From Gammaproteobacteria bacterium (lineage in GTDB: Bacteria > Pseudomonadota > Gammaproteobacteria > Steroidobacterales > Rariloculaceae), in assembly GCA_022825505.1 (NCBI GenBank), contig JAJDWR010000001.1:1-61132 (forward strand): a stretch of 61,132 nucleotides of DNA. Direction: 5' to 3'. Positions within the stretch are counted from its first letter, which is position 1. Each line of letters begins with the position of its first letter. A model generated the notes under the pieces. It searched no databases. It worked only from the letters and a program-made list of their open reading frames with translations, and was not told the DNA's origin. Position numbers and translations under genes: made by a program. Positions 31,370 through 39,661 of this stretch are shown here, one piece after another.

Positions 31370-31408
31370 CCGGCAGTCTAATGGATTAGAGTAGCGCGAC
31401 ACTGCCGG
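31370..31408. promoter_or_regulatory. Nested inverted repeats just upstream of the serine dehydratase gene
   Basis: Outer arms CCGGCAGT (31370-31377) and ACTGCCGG (31401-31408) enclose a small palindrome CTAATGGATTAG. The structure ends 13 bp before the ATG at 31422, close to the ribosome-binding region, so it could act as an operator or as an mRNA hairpin. It does not match a riboswitch class I recognise. Confidence 0.3.
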
Positions 31409-31421
31409 GGGCGGACGTCGA

Positions 31422-32816
31422 ATGGCCATCAGTACGTTTGACCTTTTCAAGATCGGGATCGGTCCTTCCAGTTCCCATACTGTCGGGCCCATGCGGGCGG
31501 CGGCGCTGTTCGTCGGCAGTCTGCGCAGCGCCGGCGTGCTGGGGGACGTCGCGCGCATCAAGGCCGAGATGTACGGCTCGCTGGGCGCCACCGGGCGGGG
31601 CCACGGCACGCCGAAGGCGGTCATGCTGGGCCTGGAGGGCGAGCGGCCGCAGAGCGTCGATGTGGACGCGATTCCCGGGCGGATCGAGGCGATCCGCAAG
31701 GAGAGGCTCCTGCGGCTGAACGGCGATCACCCCGTCGCCTTCAACGAGAAGGAAGACCTGCTGCTGCATCGGCGCATGAGTCTGCCGCTGCACCCCAACG
31801 GCATGCGCTTCACGGCTTACGGTCACGAGCAACTCCTCACCCGCACCTACTACTCCGTCGGCGGCGGATTCGTGCTGGACGAGTCCGGCGCCGGCGTCGG
31901 CTCCATCGTCGAGGACGCCCGGCGCCTCACCTACCCGTTCACCACGGCGGCCGAACTGCTGGCCCACTGCGACACGTCCCGCCTCAGCATCTCCGGCGTC
32001 ATGCTCGCCAACGAGAAGGCGTGGCGGCAGGAGGCGGAGACGCGCTACGGCCTGCTCCGGATCTGGGATGTCATGCAGGCGTGCGTCGAGCGCGGCTGCC
32101 GCAACGAGGGCGTCCTGCCCGGCGGGCTCAAGCTGCCGCGGCGCGCCCCCCGGCTCTACCAGCAGTTGCTGGCCAGGCCCGAGGCGTCGCTGTCGGACCC
32201 GCTTACGGCGCTCGACTGGGTCACGCTCTACGCGCTTGCCGTCAACGAGGAGAACGCCGCGGGCAGCCGGGTGGTGACCGCGCCCACCAACGGCGCGGCC
32301 GGCATCGTCCCGGCGGTGCTGCACTACTACGCCCGGTTCGTCCCCGGCGCCGACGCCGGCGGCGTGGTCCGCTTCCTGCTCACCGCCGCCGCCATCGGCG
32401 TGCTGTTCAAGGAGAACGCCTCCATCAGCGGCGCCGAGGTGGGCTGTCAGGGCGAGGTCGGTTCAGCCTGTTCCATGGCCGCGGGCGGGCTGGCCGAAGT
32501 GCTCGGCGGCACGCCGCAGCAGGTGGAGAACGCCGCCGAGATCGCCATGGAGCACAATCTCGGGCTGACCTGCGACCCGGTGGGCGGACTGGTGCAGGTG
32601 CCGTGCATCGAACGCAACGCCATGGCGTCCATCAAGGCCATCCACGCCGCGCGCCTGGCCCTGCGCGGCGACGGCCAGCACTTCGTCTCGCTGGACCAGG
32701 TCATCAAGACCCTGCGCGACACCGGCCGCGACATGAAGGACAAGTACAAGGAAACTTCCCGCGGCGGCCTGGCGGTGAACGTCATCGAGATCCCGGTCAG
32801 CGTGGTGGAGTGCTGA
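31422..32816 (+). CDS. sdaA: L-serine dehydratase (single-chain, iron-sulfur)
   Basis: 464 residues. It deaminates L-serine to pyruvate and ammonia using a 4Fe-4S cluster. Alpha and beta domains are fused in one chain as in gammaproteobacterial SdaA/SdaB/TdcG. Start signature: [19 protein letters not shown]. The cluster-region cysteines are seen in [16 protein letters not shown] and [19 protein letters not shown]. sdaA versus sdaB cannot be decided; the symbol is by family. It stands alone downstream of the DUF255 gene. Confidence 0.94.
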   Translation: MAISTFDLFKIGIGPSSSHTVGPMRAAALFVGSLRSAGVLGDVARIKAEMYGSLGATGRGHGTPKAVMLGLEGERPQSVDVDAIPGRIEAIRKERLLRLNGDHPVAFNEKEDLLLHRRMSLPLHPNGMRFTAYGHEQLLTRTYYSVGGGFVLDESGAGVGSIVEDARRLTYPFTTAAELLAHCDTSRLSISGVMLANEKAWRQEAETRYGLLRIWDVMQACVERGCRNEGVLPGGLKLPRRAPRLYQQLLARPEASLSDPLTALDWVTLYALAVNEENAAGSRVVTAPTNGAAGIVPAVLHYYARFVPGADAGGVVRFLLTAAAIGVLFKENASISGAEVGCQGEVGSACSMAAGGLAEVLGGTPQQVENAAEIAMEHNLGLTCDPVGGLVQVPCIERNAMASIKAIHAARLALRGDGQHFVSLDQVIKTLRDTGRDMKDKYKETSRGGLAVNVIEIPVSVVEC

Positions 32817-32842
32817 GCGTACGCGGGAAGAAAAGTGGCGTA

Positions 32843-33250
32843 TCAGAGCAGTCTTACAAGAGCGGCCGTCAACGCTGCATTGGCGATCACGATGCCCACC
32901 GCCACCTTGAGCATGTCGGCCTTGATTTCGGCCCTTAACTCGGCGAGTTCAACTTTTGTCGCCAGGTTGGCGATGGCCAGTTCGGTCTTCGTCGCGAGAT
33001 TATTGAGTTCGGCCTTCGTCGCCAGTTTGGAGACAGCGTTGGAGAGATCGGCCTTCGTCGCCAGTCTGGAGACGGCGCTGTCGAGTTCAACCTTCGTCGC
33101 CAGTTTGGAAACGGCGTTGTCGAGATCGGTCTTTGTTGCCAGTTCGCCAGCGGTTTTGCGTTGTATCGAAACGATCGCTTCGGCGTGCTTCGGCTCGATT
33201 CCGGCCGCCTCAAGATCGCGTGCCGCAGCCAGTGTGTCGAAAATCACCAT
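32843..33250 (-). CDS. DUF1640/CCDC90-like coiled-coil membrane protein
   Basis: 135 residues from the ATG at 33250 (alternatives at 33256 and 33292; none has a convincing ribosome-binding site). It starts VIFDTLAAARDLEAAGIEPK, the DUF1640 N-terminal pattern. The middle consists of repeated ~14-residue units of type SKLATKVELDSAV. A C-terminal hydrophobic helix (AVGIVIANAALTAALVRLL) serves as anchor. Same architecture as the protein at 26852-27433 but a different repeat unit. Convergent with sdaA, divergent from the LysR gene. Function unknown. Confidence 0.8.
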   Translation of the reverse strand: MVIFDTLAAARDLEAAGIEPKHAEAIVSIQRKTAGELATKTDLDNAVSKLATKVELDSAVSRLATKADLSNAVSKLATKAELNNLATKTELAIANLATKVELAELRAEIKADMLKVAVGIVIANAALTAALVRLL

Positions 33251-33406
33251 GCCCATGCCGCCCGTCTGCGTGCTCGCCGCTCCCACTTGCATCGTCCCTT
33301 CATCGCCAAGCCATTCTTGACTCCCTAACCTACAGTGTCAACCGCGCCGGAACACCCCCCAGATCTGCGCCGATTGCATGGAAATGCGGTATGGCATAAT
33401 CGCGGA

Positions 33407-34360
33407 ATGCCAGAATCTTCAAGCGGTGCGTCCCGGCAGAAGTTGCCGCCACTGGAGTGTCTGCGGTACTTCGAGGCCGCCGCTCGGCTGGAGAGCTTTG
33501 TGAGGGCGGCAAGGGAAATCGGCGTGACCCCGGCGGCAGTCGCCTACCGGGTCAATGTGCTGGAGGAACACCTCGGACGGACGCTGTTCGAGCGCCACGG
33601 GCGCAGCGTGTCGCTGAACGCCCGCGGCAGCGCCTGCCTGCGCGACGTGCAGCGCGTGCTCGCCGACATCCGCGTGTTCAGCGAGATCTATGGATCCGGC
33701 CAGCCGCCGCGGCGGCTCAGCATCGCGGCGGTGGAGCCCATCGCCGAGCGGTGGCTGATGCCGAGGCTGGCGGACTTTGCGGCGCTGGAGCCGGAAATCG
33801 CCATCAGGATCGAGACAGACGTTGCGGGCACCGATCCGAAGGGCGCGGACGTGGACCTGTGGATCACCTACGCGGGCGAGGCCGGCGCGCCGCCCGCACC
33901 CGAGGCCCGGCACGAGACGCTGTTCGAGGAGACCCTGTTCCCCATGTGCAGCCCCGCGCTGATCGAGAAGCGCTCACCACCTTCCCGCGCCGCGGACCTG
34001 CATGGCTGGCCGCTGCTCTGCCACCTGGGAAGGCGCACGGACTGGCAGAACTGGTTTTCCGTCCATGAGACCATGGTCCCGGACCTGTCCCGCGCCTCCG
34101 GATTCAGCCTCTTCAGCATGGTGGTGCAGGCCGCCGTGGAGGGCATGGGCGTCGCCATCGGCAGCCCGTCCACCATGGAAAGGGAATTGCGGCAGGGGTC
34201 GCTGGTTGCGCTGTTCGACGCCGATACCGGCCCGCGCGTGACCTGCTGCCTGGTTTCCTCAAACGCTTCGCGCCACCGGACCGAGGTGCGGGCATTTCGC
34301 GACTGGATCGTCCTGGAGGGCACCGCGCAGCGCACCGAGCCTGCCGCCGACGCGCCCTGA
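33407..34360 (+). CDS. LysR-family transcriptional regulator (GcvA-like)
   Basis: 317 residues. The N-terminal winged helix-turn-helix LECLRYFEAAARLESFVRAA is followed by the recognition region VTPAAVAYRVNVLEEHLGRT. The substrate-binding domain then runs from about residue 95 to 295. The pattern resembles GcvA-type regulators. ATG at 33407 puts the HTH at the usual distance. The likely target is its own promoter and the divergent DUF1640 gene or a distant gene. The 156-bp gap at 33251-33406 holds both promoters; I see no clear operator there. Confidence 0.9.
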   Translation: MPESSSGASRQKLPPLECLRYFEAAARLESFVRAAREIGVTPAAVAYRVNVLEEHLGRTLFERHGRSVSLNARGSACLRDVQRVLADIRVFSEIYGSGQPPRRLSIAAVEPIAERWLMPRLADFAALEPEIAIRIETDVAGTDPKGADVDLWITYAGEAGAPPAPEARHETLFEETLFPMCSPALIEKRSPPSRAADLHGWPLLCHLGRRTDWQNWFSVHETMVPDLSRASGFSLFSMVVQAAVEGMGVAIGSPSTMERELRQGSLVALFDADTGPRVTCCLVSSNASRHRTEVRAFRDWIVLEGTAQRTEPAADAP

Positions 34361-34380
34361 AAGGCAAGTGACCACGAGTG

Positions 34381-34490
34381 CCGGCCGGGCCGCAAGACCC
34401 GCGCCGTTCAGTCAACGTGCATGGGTGTCAGCGCGCCGGCCGGGCCGAACGTCCCGCGCCGTTCAGGCGATACGCAGGGGTGTGAGGGTG
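34381..34490. repeat. Two tandem copies of a 55-bp unit at the 3' end of a hypothetical gene
   Basis: Units 34381-34435 and 34436-34490 both begin CCGGCCGGGCCG and share most positions. The second unit contains the end and stop codon of the minus-strand gene at 34463. The first repeats that gene's tail, including a stop, beyond the real stop. A local tandem duplication of the gene end. Confidence 0.75.
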
Positions 34491-35326
34491 CCGGCCATGC
34501 CGCGGTCGCATTCGTCCGCCCTGGCAATTCCATCCGCCGGCCGCGTGAGGTCGTCGTCTATCCGTGCGTTGTGGTAGCGCTTCAGCCAGTCGCAGGTGCC
34601 GGGCGTGCTCCAGGGCGGCGTACCGGCGAGCCCGGATTCGACGATTCGCTTGTGGTGTCCCAGGAACGCGGCGTACCGATCGAAGTCGTAGCCGAACTCG
34701 CCCAGTCCCGCCCGCAGGTAGTCGATGTAGTGCCCGCGCGATCCGTCCCCGCGCAGCATGCAGTCGACCAGGTCCATCTCGGCGCGCAGGAAATGGTCGG
34801 CCGTGCGCAGGGATTCGTCGGACCTCAACTGCCTGACGATTTCGTCCGCCACGGTTATGCGCGGGAAGGTAGCCTCGTTCGCCGCGACCTGCAGGCCGCC
34901 GATCACCACCGCGCCGCGGACGATCCGTTCGCCGGCCAGGCACTCGAGCTGAATGTGCAGCAGGTCCAGCAGTTCCAGGATCAGCGGAATACTGCCGGCG
35001 TTCGGGCCGATGGGCCTCGTCCGAACGATACTCGCGGCGCCGGGTCCGGAACCGCCGTCGTCAATGCACACCGGTTCGCCGACGCTGCCCTGCGTTTCAC
35101 CGCCGTACCACTGCGTGAAGTGCCGGACCAGGCGGAACGTTTTCCTGGTCCTGTCGTCAGCGGCGTCTTCGATGCGTCGCGGCAGACCGGGAACGGCCAG
35201 GCAGCTGACCAGGCACTCCCTCTCCGGCGACTCGATTGGCAAGCCGCTCAACTCAACCCTCCATGGAAGGCAGACCGCTTCACACGCGCTTTTCGAAAAC
35301 TTCTTGCATCCCGCAAGACTGTACAT
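34463..35326 (-). CDS. Hypothetical protein, possibly truncated and degenerate
   Basis: 287 residues if read from the ATG at 35326. The part RIVRGAVVIGGLQVAANEAT FPRITVADEIV is faintly like a widespread hypothetical family with a nucleotidyl-cyclase-like pattern (hydrophobic strand, VRGAVxIG, then PRIxVxxE), but the usual segment between those blocks is missing. The far C-terminus (DYLRAGLGEFGYDFDRYAAF) looks like ordinary protein. The first ~17 codons lie inside the duplicated promoter segment at 35274-35426, so the true 5' end was probably lost at that junction. I cannot assign a function. Confidence 0.45.
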   Translation of the reverse strand: MYSLAGCKKFSKSACEAVCLPWRVELSGLPIESPERECLVSCLAVPGLPRRIEDAADDRTRKTFRLVRHFTQWYGGETQGSVGEPVCIDDGGSGPGAASIVRTRPIGPNAGSIPLILELLDLLHIQLECLAGERIVRGAVVIGGLQVAANEATFPRITVADEIVRQLRSDESLRTADHFLRAEMDLVDCMLRGDGSRGHYIDYLRAGLGEFGYDFDRYAAFLGHHKRIVESGLAGTPPWSTPGTCDWLKRYHNARIDDDLTRPADGIARADECDRGMAGTLTPLRIA

Positions 35327-35426
35327 AAAAAAACGACCCTATTTCGTGAAGAAATCAGCTCGTTCGTAAAGACTCCGTGAATTCGACCGACCCGTCCCAA
35401 TGCACGGTCAAGGCGCTGCGCGGCCG
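35274..35426. repeat. Upstream copy of the promoter and 5' end of the sensor gene (copy A)
   Basis: This ~153-bp stretch matches 36786-36939 at a constant offset of about 1512 bp, with a similarity I estimate by eye above 80%. Shared blocks include ACTTCTTGCATCCCGCAAGA with an inverted repeat CTTGC-atccc-GCAAG, a TACATA box, and the GTG start with the next ~16 codons of the sensor gene. Similarity ends at about 35426, shortly before the DUF4143 gene. Confidence 0.85.
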
Positions 35427-35430
35427 TTCA
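35377..35430 (+). pseudogene. 5' remnant of a sensor-regulator paralogue
   Basis: GTG at 35377 begins a peptide (MNSTDPSQCTVKALRGR) that mirrors the start of the intact sensor at 36889 (MNSSDSPQSTIKALRER). Homology stops after about 17 codons. The frame then runs antisense to the DUF4143 gene without resembling a GAF domain. It is the stub of a second copy whose remainder is gone. Confidence 0.65.
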
Positions 35431-35480
35431 TCGCCGGGAGAACAGCCGGGCGTCGAACCTTGCCCGCTCGTGAGAGCGCC

Positions 35481-36641
35481 TCACGCCAGCCCGAGTTCCG
35501 CAAGCGCATCGCGCCAATGCAGGCACAGGACACCGTTCATGCGCATCCGTGCCGGGTCCCGACTGATGCAAAGTGCGGCCGCGTTCGCGAAATCTCCGGT
35601 GAAACGGGCGAGACTGCGCACGTCCCGATCGTCGACGCGCGGCGACGACTTGATTTCGACGATCGCCTCCGGTTGGCCGGGGCGTTCGATCACCAGGTCG
35701 ATTTCCGCTCCGGACCCGGTGCGCAGGTGGGAAAGCCGCCAGTCCGGACAACGGTATCGAGCCAGATGCGCGATCTGGGTGACGATAAAGTGCTCGAACG
35801 CCTTGCCGTATTCGTAGGTTCCGGCGTTTAGCGGAACCTGAAGCGTTCGGTCCAGCGAGCGCTTTACGCCGGGGTCGAAGAAATAGAACTTCGGATTGGC
35901 GCGCTGCTGCTTCCTGACGGAGCGGTGGTATGCGGGAAGGAGGAAGCCCACCAGCGTGTCTTCTAGGATGCTGAAATAGGATAAGACGGTCTTGGGATCC
36001 ACGCCCACGTCCCGGGCAATGTTGGCGTAGTTCACGATCGTGCCGTTCGACTGCGCGGCAACCTCCAGAAACTGCCTGAACGGGTCGAGCCTCCTGACGA
36101 TCTGTTCGGCCACGATTTCCTCTTTCAGGTAGGTCAACGCGTACGCGCGCAGGTACGCTTGCTTGTCGTCCTCTGCCCCAAGTGAGTAAATCCCCGGTAA
36201 AGTACCCCAGCGCAGGGCATCGTCCAGCTCGAAAGCGTCTCCGAGTTCCGGGGCCGTGAGCGGGTAGAGGTTGTAGACGAACGCCCTTCCCGCCAGGAGA
36301 TTCGAAGCGCCGCGCCGGAGCTTCCTGCCGCTGGACCCGGTCAGCACGAAGCGCCTGCGGGTAGTCTCGATCAGCCGATGGGCCACGTCCAGAAGGCGTG
36401 GCGCACGCTGCACTTCGTCGATCAGGACCCACTCGATGTTGTCCGGCAGCGCTCGAACCTGATGCTCCAGGCGGTGGGGAGTCCGGCGATAGGTGTCCTC
36501 GATCTCCGGATCGAGCAGATCGATATACAGGGATTCGTCCGGGTCGAAGGCGCCCCGGATCCAGGTGGTCTTGCCCGTGCCGCGCGCGCCGAACAGGAAG
36601 AAGGAGTTGCCGCGGGTGGTCTGCAGAATACGGTCGAACAT
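35481..36641 (-). CDS. AAA ATPase of the DUF4143 family
   Basis: 386 residues. An N-terminal P-loop (FFLFGARGTGKTTWIRG, Walker A about 18-25), Walker B-like WVLIDEVQRAP and the sensor-like FVLTGSSGRKLRRGASNLLA are typical. The C-terminal DUF4143 half contains a nuclease-like fold hint, EIDLVIERPGQPEAIVEIKS. These solitary ATPases are common in accessory DNA and have no firmly established function. The gene faces away from the sensor at 36889. Two palindromic operators lie in the shared 247-bp gap, and the gene is enclosed by the duplicated segments at 35274 and 36786. Confidence 0.9.
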   Translation of the reverse strand: MFDRILQTTRGNSFFLFGARGTGKTTWIRGAFDPDESLYIDLLDPEIEDTYRRTPHRLEHQVRALPDNIEWVLIDEVQRAPRLLDVAHRLIETTRRRFVLTGSSGRKLRRGASNLLAGRAFVYNLYPLTAPELGDAFELDDALRWGTLPGIYSLGAEDDKQAYLRAYALTYLKEEIVAEQIVRRLDPFRQFLEVAAQSNGTIVNYANIARDVGVDPKTVLSYFSILEDTLVGFLLPAYHRSVRKQQRANPKFYFFDPGVKRSLDRTLQVPLNAGTYEYGKAFEHFIVTQIAHLARYRCPDWRLSHLRTGSGAEIDLVIERPGQPEAIVEIKSSPRVDDRDVRSLARFTGDFANAAALCISRDPARMRMNGVLCLHWRDALAELGLA

Positions 36642-36660
36642 ACGGAAAGCACTATTTCAA

Positions 36661-36712
36661 ATATGGATCATACTCCATATATTACGCTGAAATACGGAGT
36701 ATGTTCCATATT
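36661..36712. promoter_or_regulatory. Two 20-bp palindromic operators between the DUF4143 ATPase and sensor genes
   Basis: ATATGGA-N6-TCCATAT at 36661-36680 and ATACGGA-N6-TCCATAT at 36693-36712 are separated by 32 bp centre to centre, about three helical turns. Together they also form a larger inverted repeat with 17-bp arms (16 of 17 matching). They lie 20-70 bp upstream of the ATPase start, on AT-rich DNA unlike the surroundings. A dimeric repressor or activator is expected to bind; which one is unknown. Confidence 0.6.
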
Positions 36713-36785
36713 TGCGTGACAGATCGGGCTGCGGGAGGCATGCAGGCAAGCGTGATCGCGAAAGAAATCGCCAAAAGGACGGAAA

Positions 36786-36939
36786 ACCGCTTCACACCCT
36801 CTATTCGACAACTTCTTGCATCCCGCAAGACTGTACATAAGAATACGACCCTATTTCGTAAAGAAATCGGCTCATTCGTAAAGACTCCGTGAATTCATCC
36901 GACTCGCCCCAAAGCACGATCAAGGCACTGCGCGAACGG
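36786..36939. repeat. Downstream copy (copy B) of the duplicated segment: sensor promoter and 5' end
   Basis: Partner of 35274-35426. Within it are CTTGC-atccc-GCAAG (inverted repeat), TACATA as a possible -10, and two direct repeats TTCGTAAAGA at 36855-36864 and 36875-36884, 20 bp apart, just before the GTG at 36889. Direct repeats two helical turns apart are what OmpR/PhoB-type domains often bind, so autoregulation by the encoded regulator is an attractive inference. Confidence 0.7.
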
Positions 36940-39213
36940 CTTGCCCGGCTGACCGAGGCGAGCCTGCTCGTCAATGCGAGCCTCGATGTCGACGAGGTCC
37001 TGCGCCAGGTCGCGGAGAACGCCCGCGAGCTGACCGGGGCGCGGTATGCCCTCATCATCTCCATCGACGAGGCCGGACAGCCACGGGAATTCGTCTATTC
37101 CGGCCTCACCGGGGAGGACTTCCGGCAGATGCGCGCATGGCCCGACGGGCTGCGCCTGTTCGAGCATCTGCGCGGCCTGCAGGACCCCGTGCGCATCGAC
37201 GACATTTCCGCCTACATCGACGACCTGGGCCTTGCGCCGCACCCCATTCCGGTAGAACCGTTGTACTGTACGGCCCTGGGCCACCGCGGCCGGCAGATCG
37301 GCTACTTCTACCTGGGCGGCAAGCAGGGCGGGCGGACATTCACCGACGAGGACGAGGAGATTCTCGTGGCGTTCGCCTCCCAGGCGGCCGTGGCGATCGC
37401 CAATGCGCGCACCTTCCGCAAGGAGCAGCGGGCGCGGGCGGACCTGGAAGCCCTGGTGGACACCTCACCGGTCGGCGTGGTGGTGTTCGACGGCAGGACC
37501 GGGCGGCCGGTGTCCGTCAATCGCGAGGCCAGGCGCATCGTGGAACGCCTGCGCGACCCGGGCCAGACCATCGAGCAGTTGCTCGAGGTGGTGACGAGCC
37601 GCCGGTCCGACGGCCTCGAAATCTCCTTCAGGGAATTCCCCGTGGCGCGCCAGCTCAGCAAGGACCAGGACACGCTGCGGGCCATGGAAATGGAATTCTC
37701 CGTCCCCGACGGGCGCAGCGTCGCCGCGCTGGTCAACGCCACGCCCATCTTTGCGGCGGACGGCTCCATCGAATCGGCGGTGGCCACCATGCAGGACCTG
37801 GGGCCGCTGCAGGAGATCGAGCGCCTGCGGGCGCAGTTCGTGGGGATGGTGAGCCAGGAACTGCGCGCGCCGCTGACCTCCATCAAGGGTTCGGCCGCCG
37901 CACTGCTGGACACGGCCGCTGCGCTGGACCCGGACGAGCGGCGCGAGTACGCCCGCATCATCGACGAGCAGGCCGACCGGATGCGCGAGCTGATCAGCGA
38001 ACTGCTCGACGCCGGACGCATCGAAACGGGCACCCTTTCGGTGCGGCCGGAGTCCTGCGACGTCGGCGCGCTGGTGGAGCGGGCGCGGCAAACGTTCCTG
38101 CGGGGCGGCAGCCCGCACAGCGTGCTCGTGGATCTGCCGCCCGACCTGCCCCGGGTCATGGCCGAGCGCCGCCGCATCGTGCAGGTGCTGAACAACCTGT
38201 TCGCCAACGCCGCCCGCAACGCGCCGCCCTCCTCGCCCATCCGGGTCTCCGCCCTGCGCGACGGCGCCCACGTGGCGGTTTCGGTGACCGACGAGGGCCA
38301 GGGCGTGCCGCCGGAACGCCTGCCGCACCTGTTCCGGAAATACACCGGCACGGCAAAGGGCAAACTCGGGGGCGGGCTGGGCCTGGCCATCTGCAAGGGA
38401 CTGGTGGAGGCGCACGGCGGGCGAATCTGGGCCGAGAGCGCCGGGCCACGCCAGGGCGCCCGCTTCACGTTCACGCTGCCGGCGGCCGGGGAAACGGCCG
38501 ACAGTCCGGGGCAGCCATCGGCGCGGGGCGAGACGCGGAATCACGGCTCCGTGCTGATGGCGGGAGACGATCCCCCCACCCTGCGCTACGTTCGCGACGC
38601 GCTCGCCGAGGCCGGCTACCGCCCGGTGGTGACGGGCGACCACCGGGCGCTGGGCCAGCTCATCCGCACCGAGGCGCCCCGGCTGGTGCTGCTGGACCTG
38701 CTGGGCCCGGGCAGCGGCGGCATCGAACTGATCGGGCAGGTACCGGAGCTGTCCGAAGTGCCGGTGATCGTCCTGTCGGGCTACGGAGGGGACGAAACCA
38801 TTGCGAAGGCGCTTGCAAGCGGCGCCGCCGACTACATCGCCAAGCCGTTCTCCGCCACGGAACTGACGGCGCGGATCGGGGCGGCGCTGCGCAAGCGGGC
38901 CGAACCGGAACCGTTCGTGCTGGGCGAGCTTGCCGTCCGCTACGACCAGCGCCGGGTCACCGTGGCCGGGCGGCCGGTGGACCTCACCGCCACCGAGTAC
39001 GAACTGCTGCGCGTGCTCTCGCTGGGCGCCGGACGCGTCGTCACGTTCGATTCGCTGATCCGCCAGGTATGGCACGGGCGCAAGCACGGCAACCGGAAAC
39101 TCGTGCGCGCCTTCATCCGCAGCCTGCGCAGCAAACTGGGCGACGACGCCTCCGCGCCAACCTGCATCTTCTCCGAACGCGGCGTCGGGTACCGCATGGG
39201 CGAACCGCGCTGA
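36889..39213 (+). CDS. GAF-PAS-histidine-kinase-like / receiver / OmpR-type winged-helix fusion (His to Gln)
   Basis: 774 residues in one chain: GAF (about 30-165), PAS (185-310), dimerisation/phosphotransfer helix (315-380), HATPase (425-540, with N-box NNLFANAARNAP and GGGLGLAICKGLVEAHGG), receiver (555-665) and an OmpR/PhoB winged helix (675-774, ending SERGVGYRMGEPR). In the H-box FVGMVSQELRAPLTS the usual His is Gln323, so autophosphorylation at the normal site is not expected. The receiver keeps its acidic pair (GDDPP), phosphoacceptor D603 and the conserved Lys (IAKPF). No transmembrane segment, so it is a cytoplasmic sensor. GTG start; no clear Shine-Dalgarno. Paralogue at 57421-59736. 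A kinase fused to its own DNA-binding receiver is rare. Confidence 0.9.
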   Translation: MNSSDSPQSTIKALRERLARLTEASLLVNASLDVDEVLRQVAENARELTGARYALIISIDEAGQPREFVYSGLTGEDFRQMRAWPDGLRLFEHLRGLQDPVRIDDISAYIDDLGLAPHPIPVEPLYCTALGHRGRQIGYFYLGGKQGGRTFTDEDEEILVAFASQAAVAIANARTFRKEQRARADLEALVDTSPVGVVVFDGRTGRPVSVNREARRIVERLRDPGQTIEQLLEVVTSRRSDGLEISFREFPVARQLSKDQDTLRAMEMEFSVPDGRSVAALVNATPIFAADGSIESAVATMQDLGPLQEIERLRAQFVGMVSQELRAPLTSIKGSAAALLDTAAALDPDERREYARIIDEQADRMRELISELLDAGRIETGTLSVRPESCDVGALVERARQTFLRGGSPHSVLVDLPPDLPRVMAERRRIVQVLNNLFANAARNAPPSSPIRVSALRDGAHVAVSVTDEGQGVPPERLPHLFRKYTGTAKGKLGGGLGLAICKGLVEAHGGRIWAESAGPRQGARFTFTLPAAGETADSPGQPSARGETRNHGSVLMAGDDPPTLRYVRDALAEAGYRPVVTGDHRALGQLIRTEAPRLVLLDLLGPGSGGIELIGQVPELSEVPVIVLSGYGGDETIAKALASGAADYIAKPFSATELTARIGAALRKRAEPEPFVLGELAVRYDQRRVTVAGRPVDLTATEYELLRVLSLGAGRVVTFDSLIRQVWHGRKHGNRKLVRAFIRSLRSKLGDDASAPTCIFSERGVGYRMGEPR

Positions 39214-39280
39214 CGGCTCATCGCCTGGAAAACAGCCTGACGTCCAACGGGTGCCGGTCCGGACTGCGGAGAATGGGGAT

Positions 39281-39661
39281 CTATCCTGCCGCTGACGCCA
39301 GCGCCTTGTCGAAGGTCCTGATTTCCGCGACGTTTCGACGCCTGCAACAGGCAAGGCAGCACAGGTCGCGGACTTCGAGCGTTGCAAACCGGCCGTGGAG
39401 CTGGCCGGCGAGAATGACGTCCTCCCGCTCCAGTGGCCAGACGGTGACGGCAAGGCCTTCCAGAAGGGCCATCGCGCGTTCAAACGTGGCCTTTCTGCCC
39501 ACGGGGAGGTAGGCGTGAAGCAGCTCCTGCAGCACCTCGGCCGAGGTCGCCAACGGCATTTGCCGTTCCAGTGCGCCGGCGAAAAAACGCCGCGCCTCCT
39601 CTCGAAGCGGATGGGCGCGCCCGACGGCGTACATGAACACATTGGTATCGACGAAAGTCAC
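39281..39661 (-). CDS. PIN-domain toxin (VapC-like)
   Basis: 126 residues. The PIN-domain start VTFVDTNVFMYAV carries the first catalytic Asp (D5). A central Glu sits in SAEVLQELLHAY, and further acidic residues in LEVRDLCCL and RTFDKAL complete the usual quartet, so metal-dependent RNase activity is likely. The start is GTG at 39661, overlapping the antitoxin stop (GTGA), the classic toxin-antitoxin coupling. A longer in-frame version reaching 40039 would read across the antitoxin gene. Confidence 0.82.
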   Translation of the reverse strand: MTFVDTNVFMYAVGRAHPLREEARRFFAGALERQMPLATSAEVLQELLHAYLPVGRKATFERAMALLEGLAVTVWPLEREDVILAGQLHGRFATLEVRDLCCLACCRRRNVAEIRTFDKALASAAG

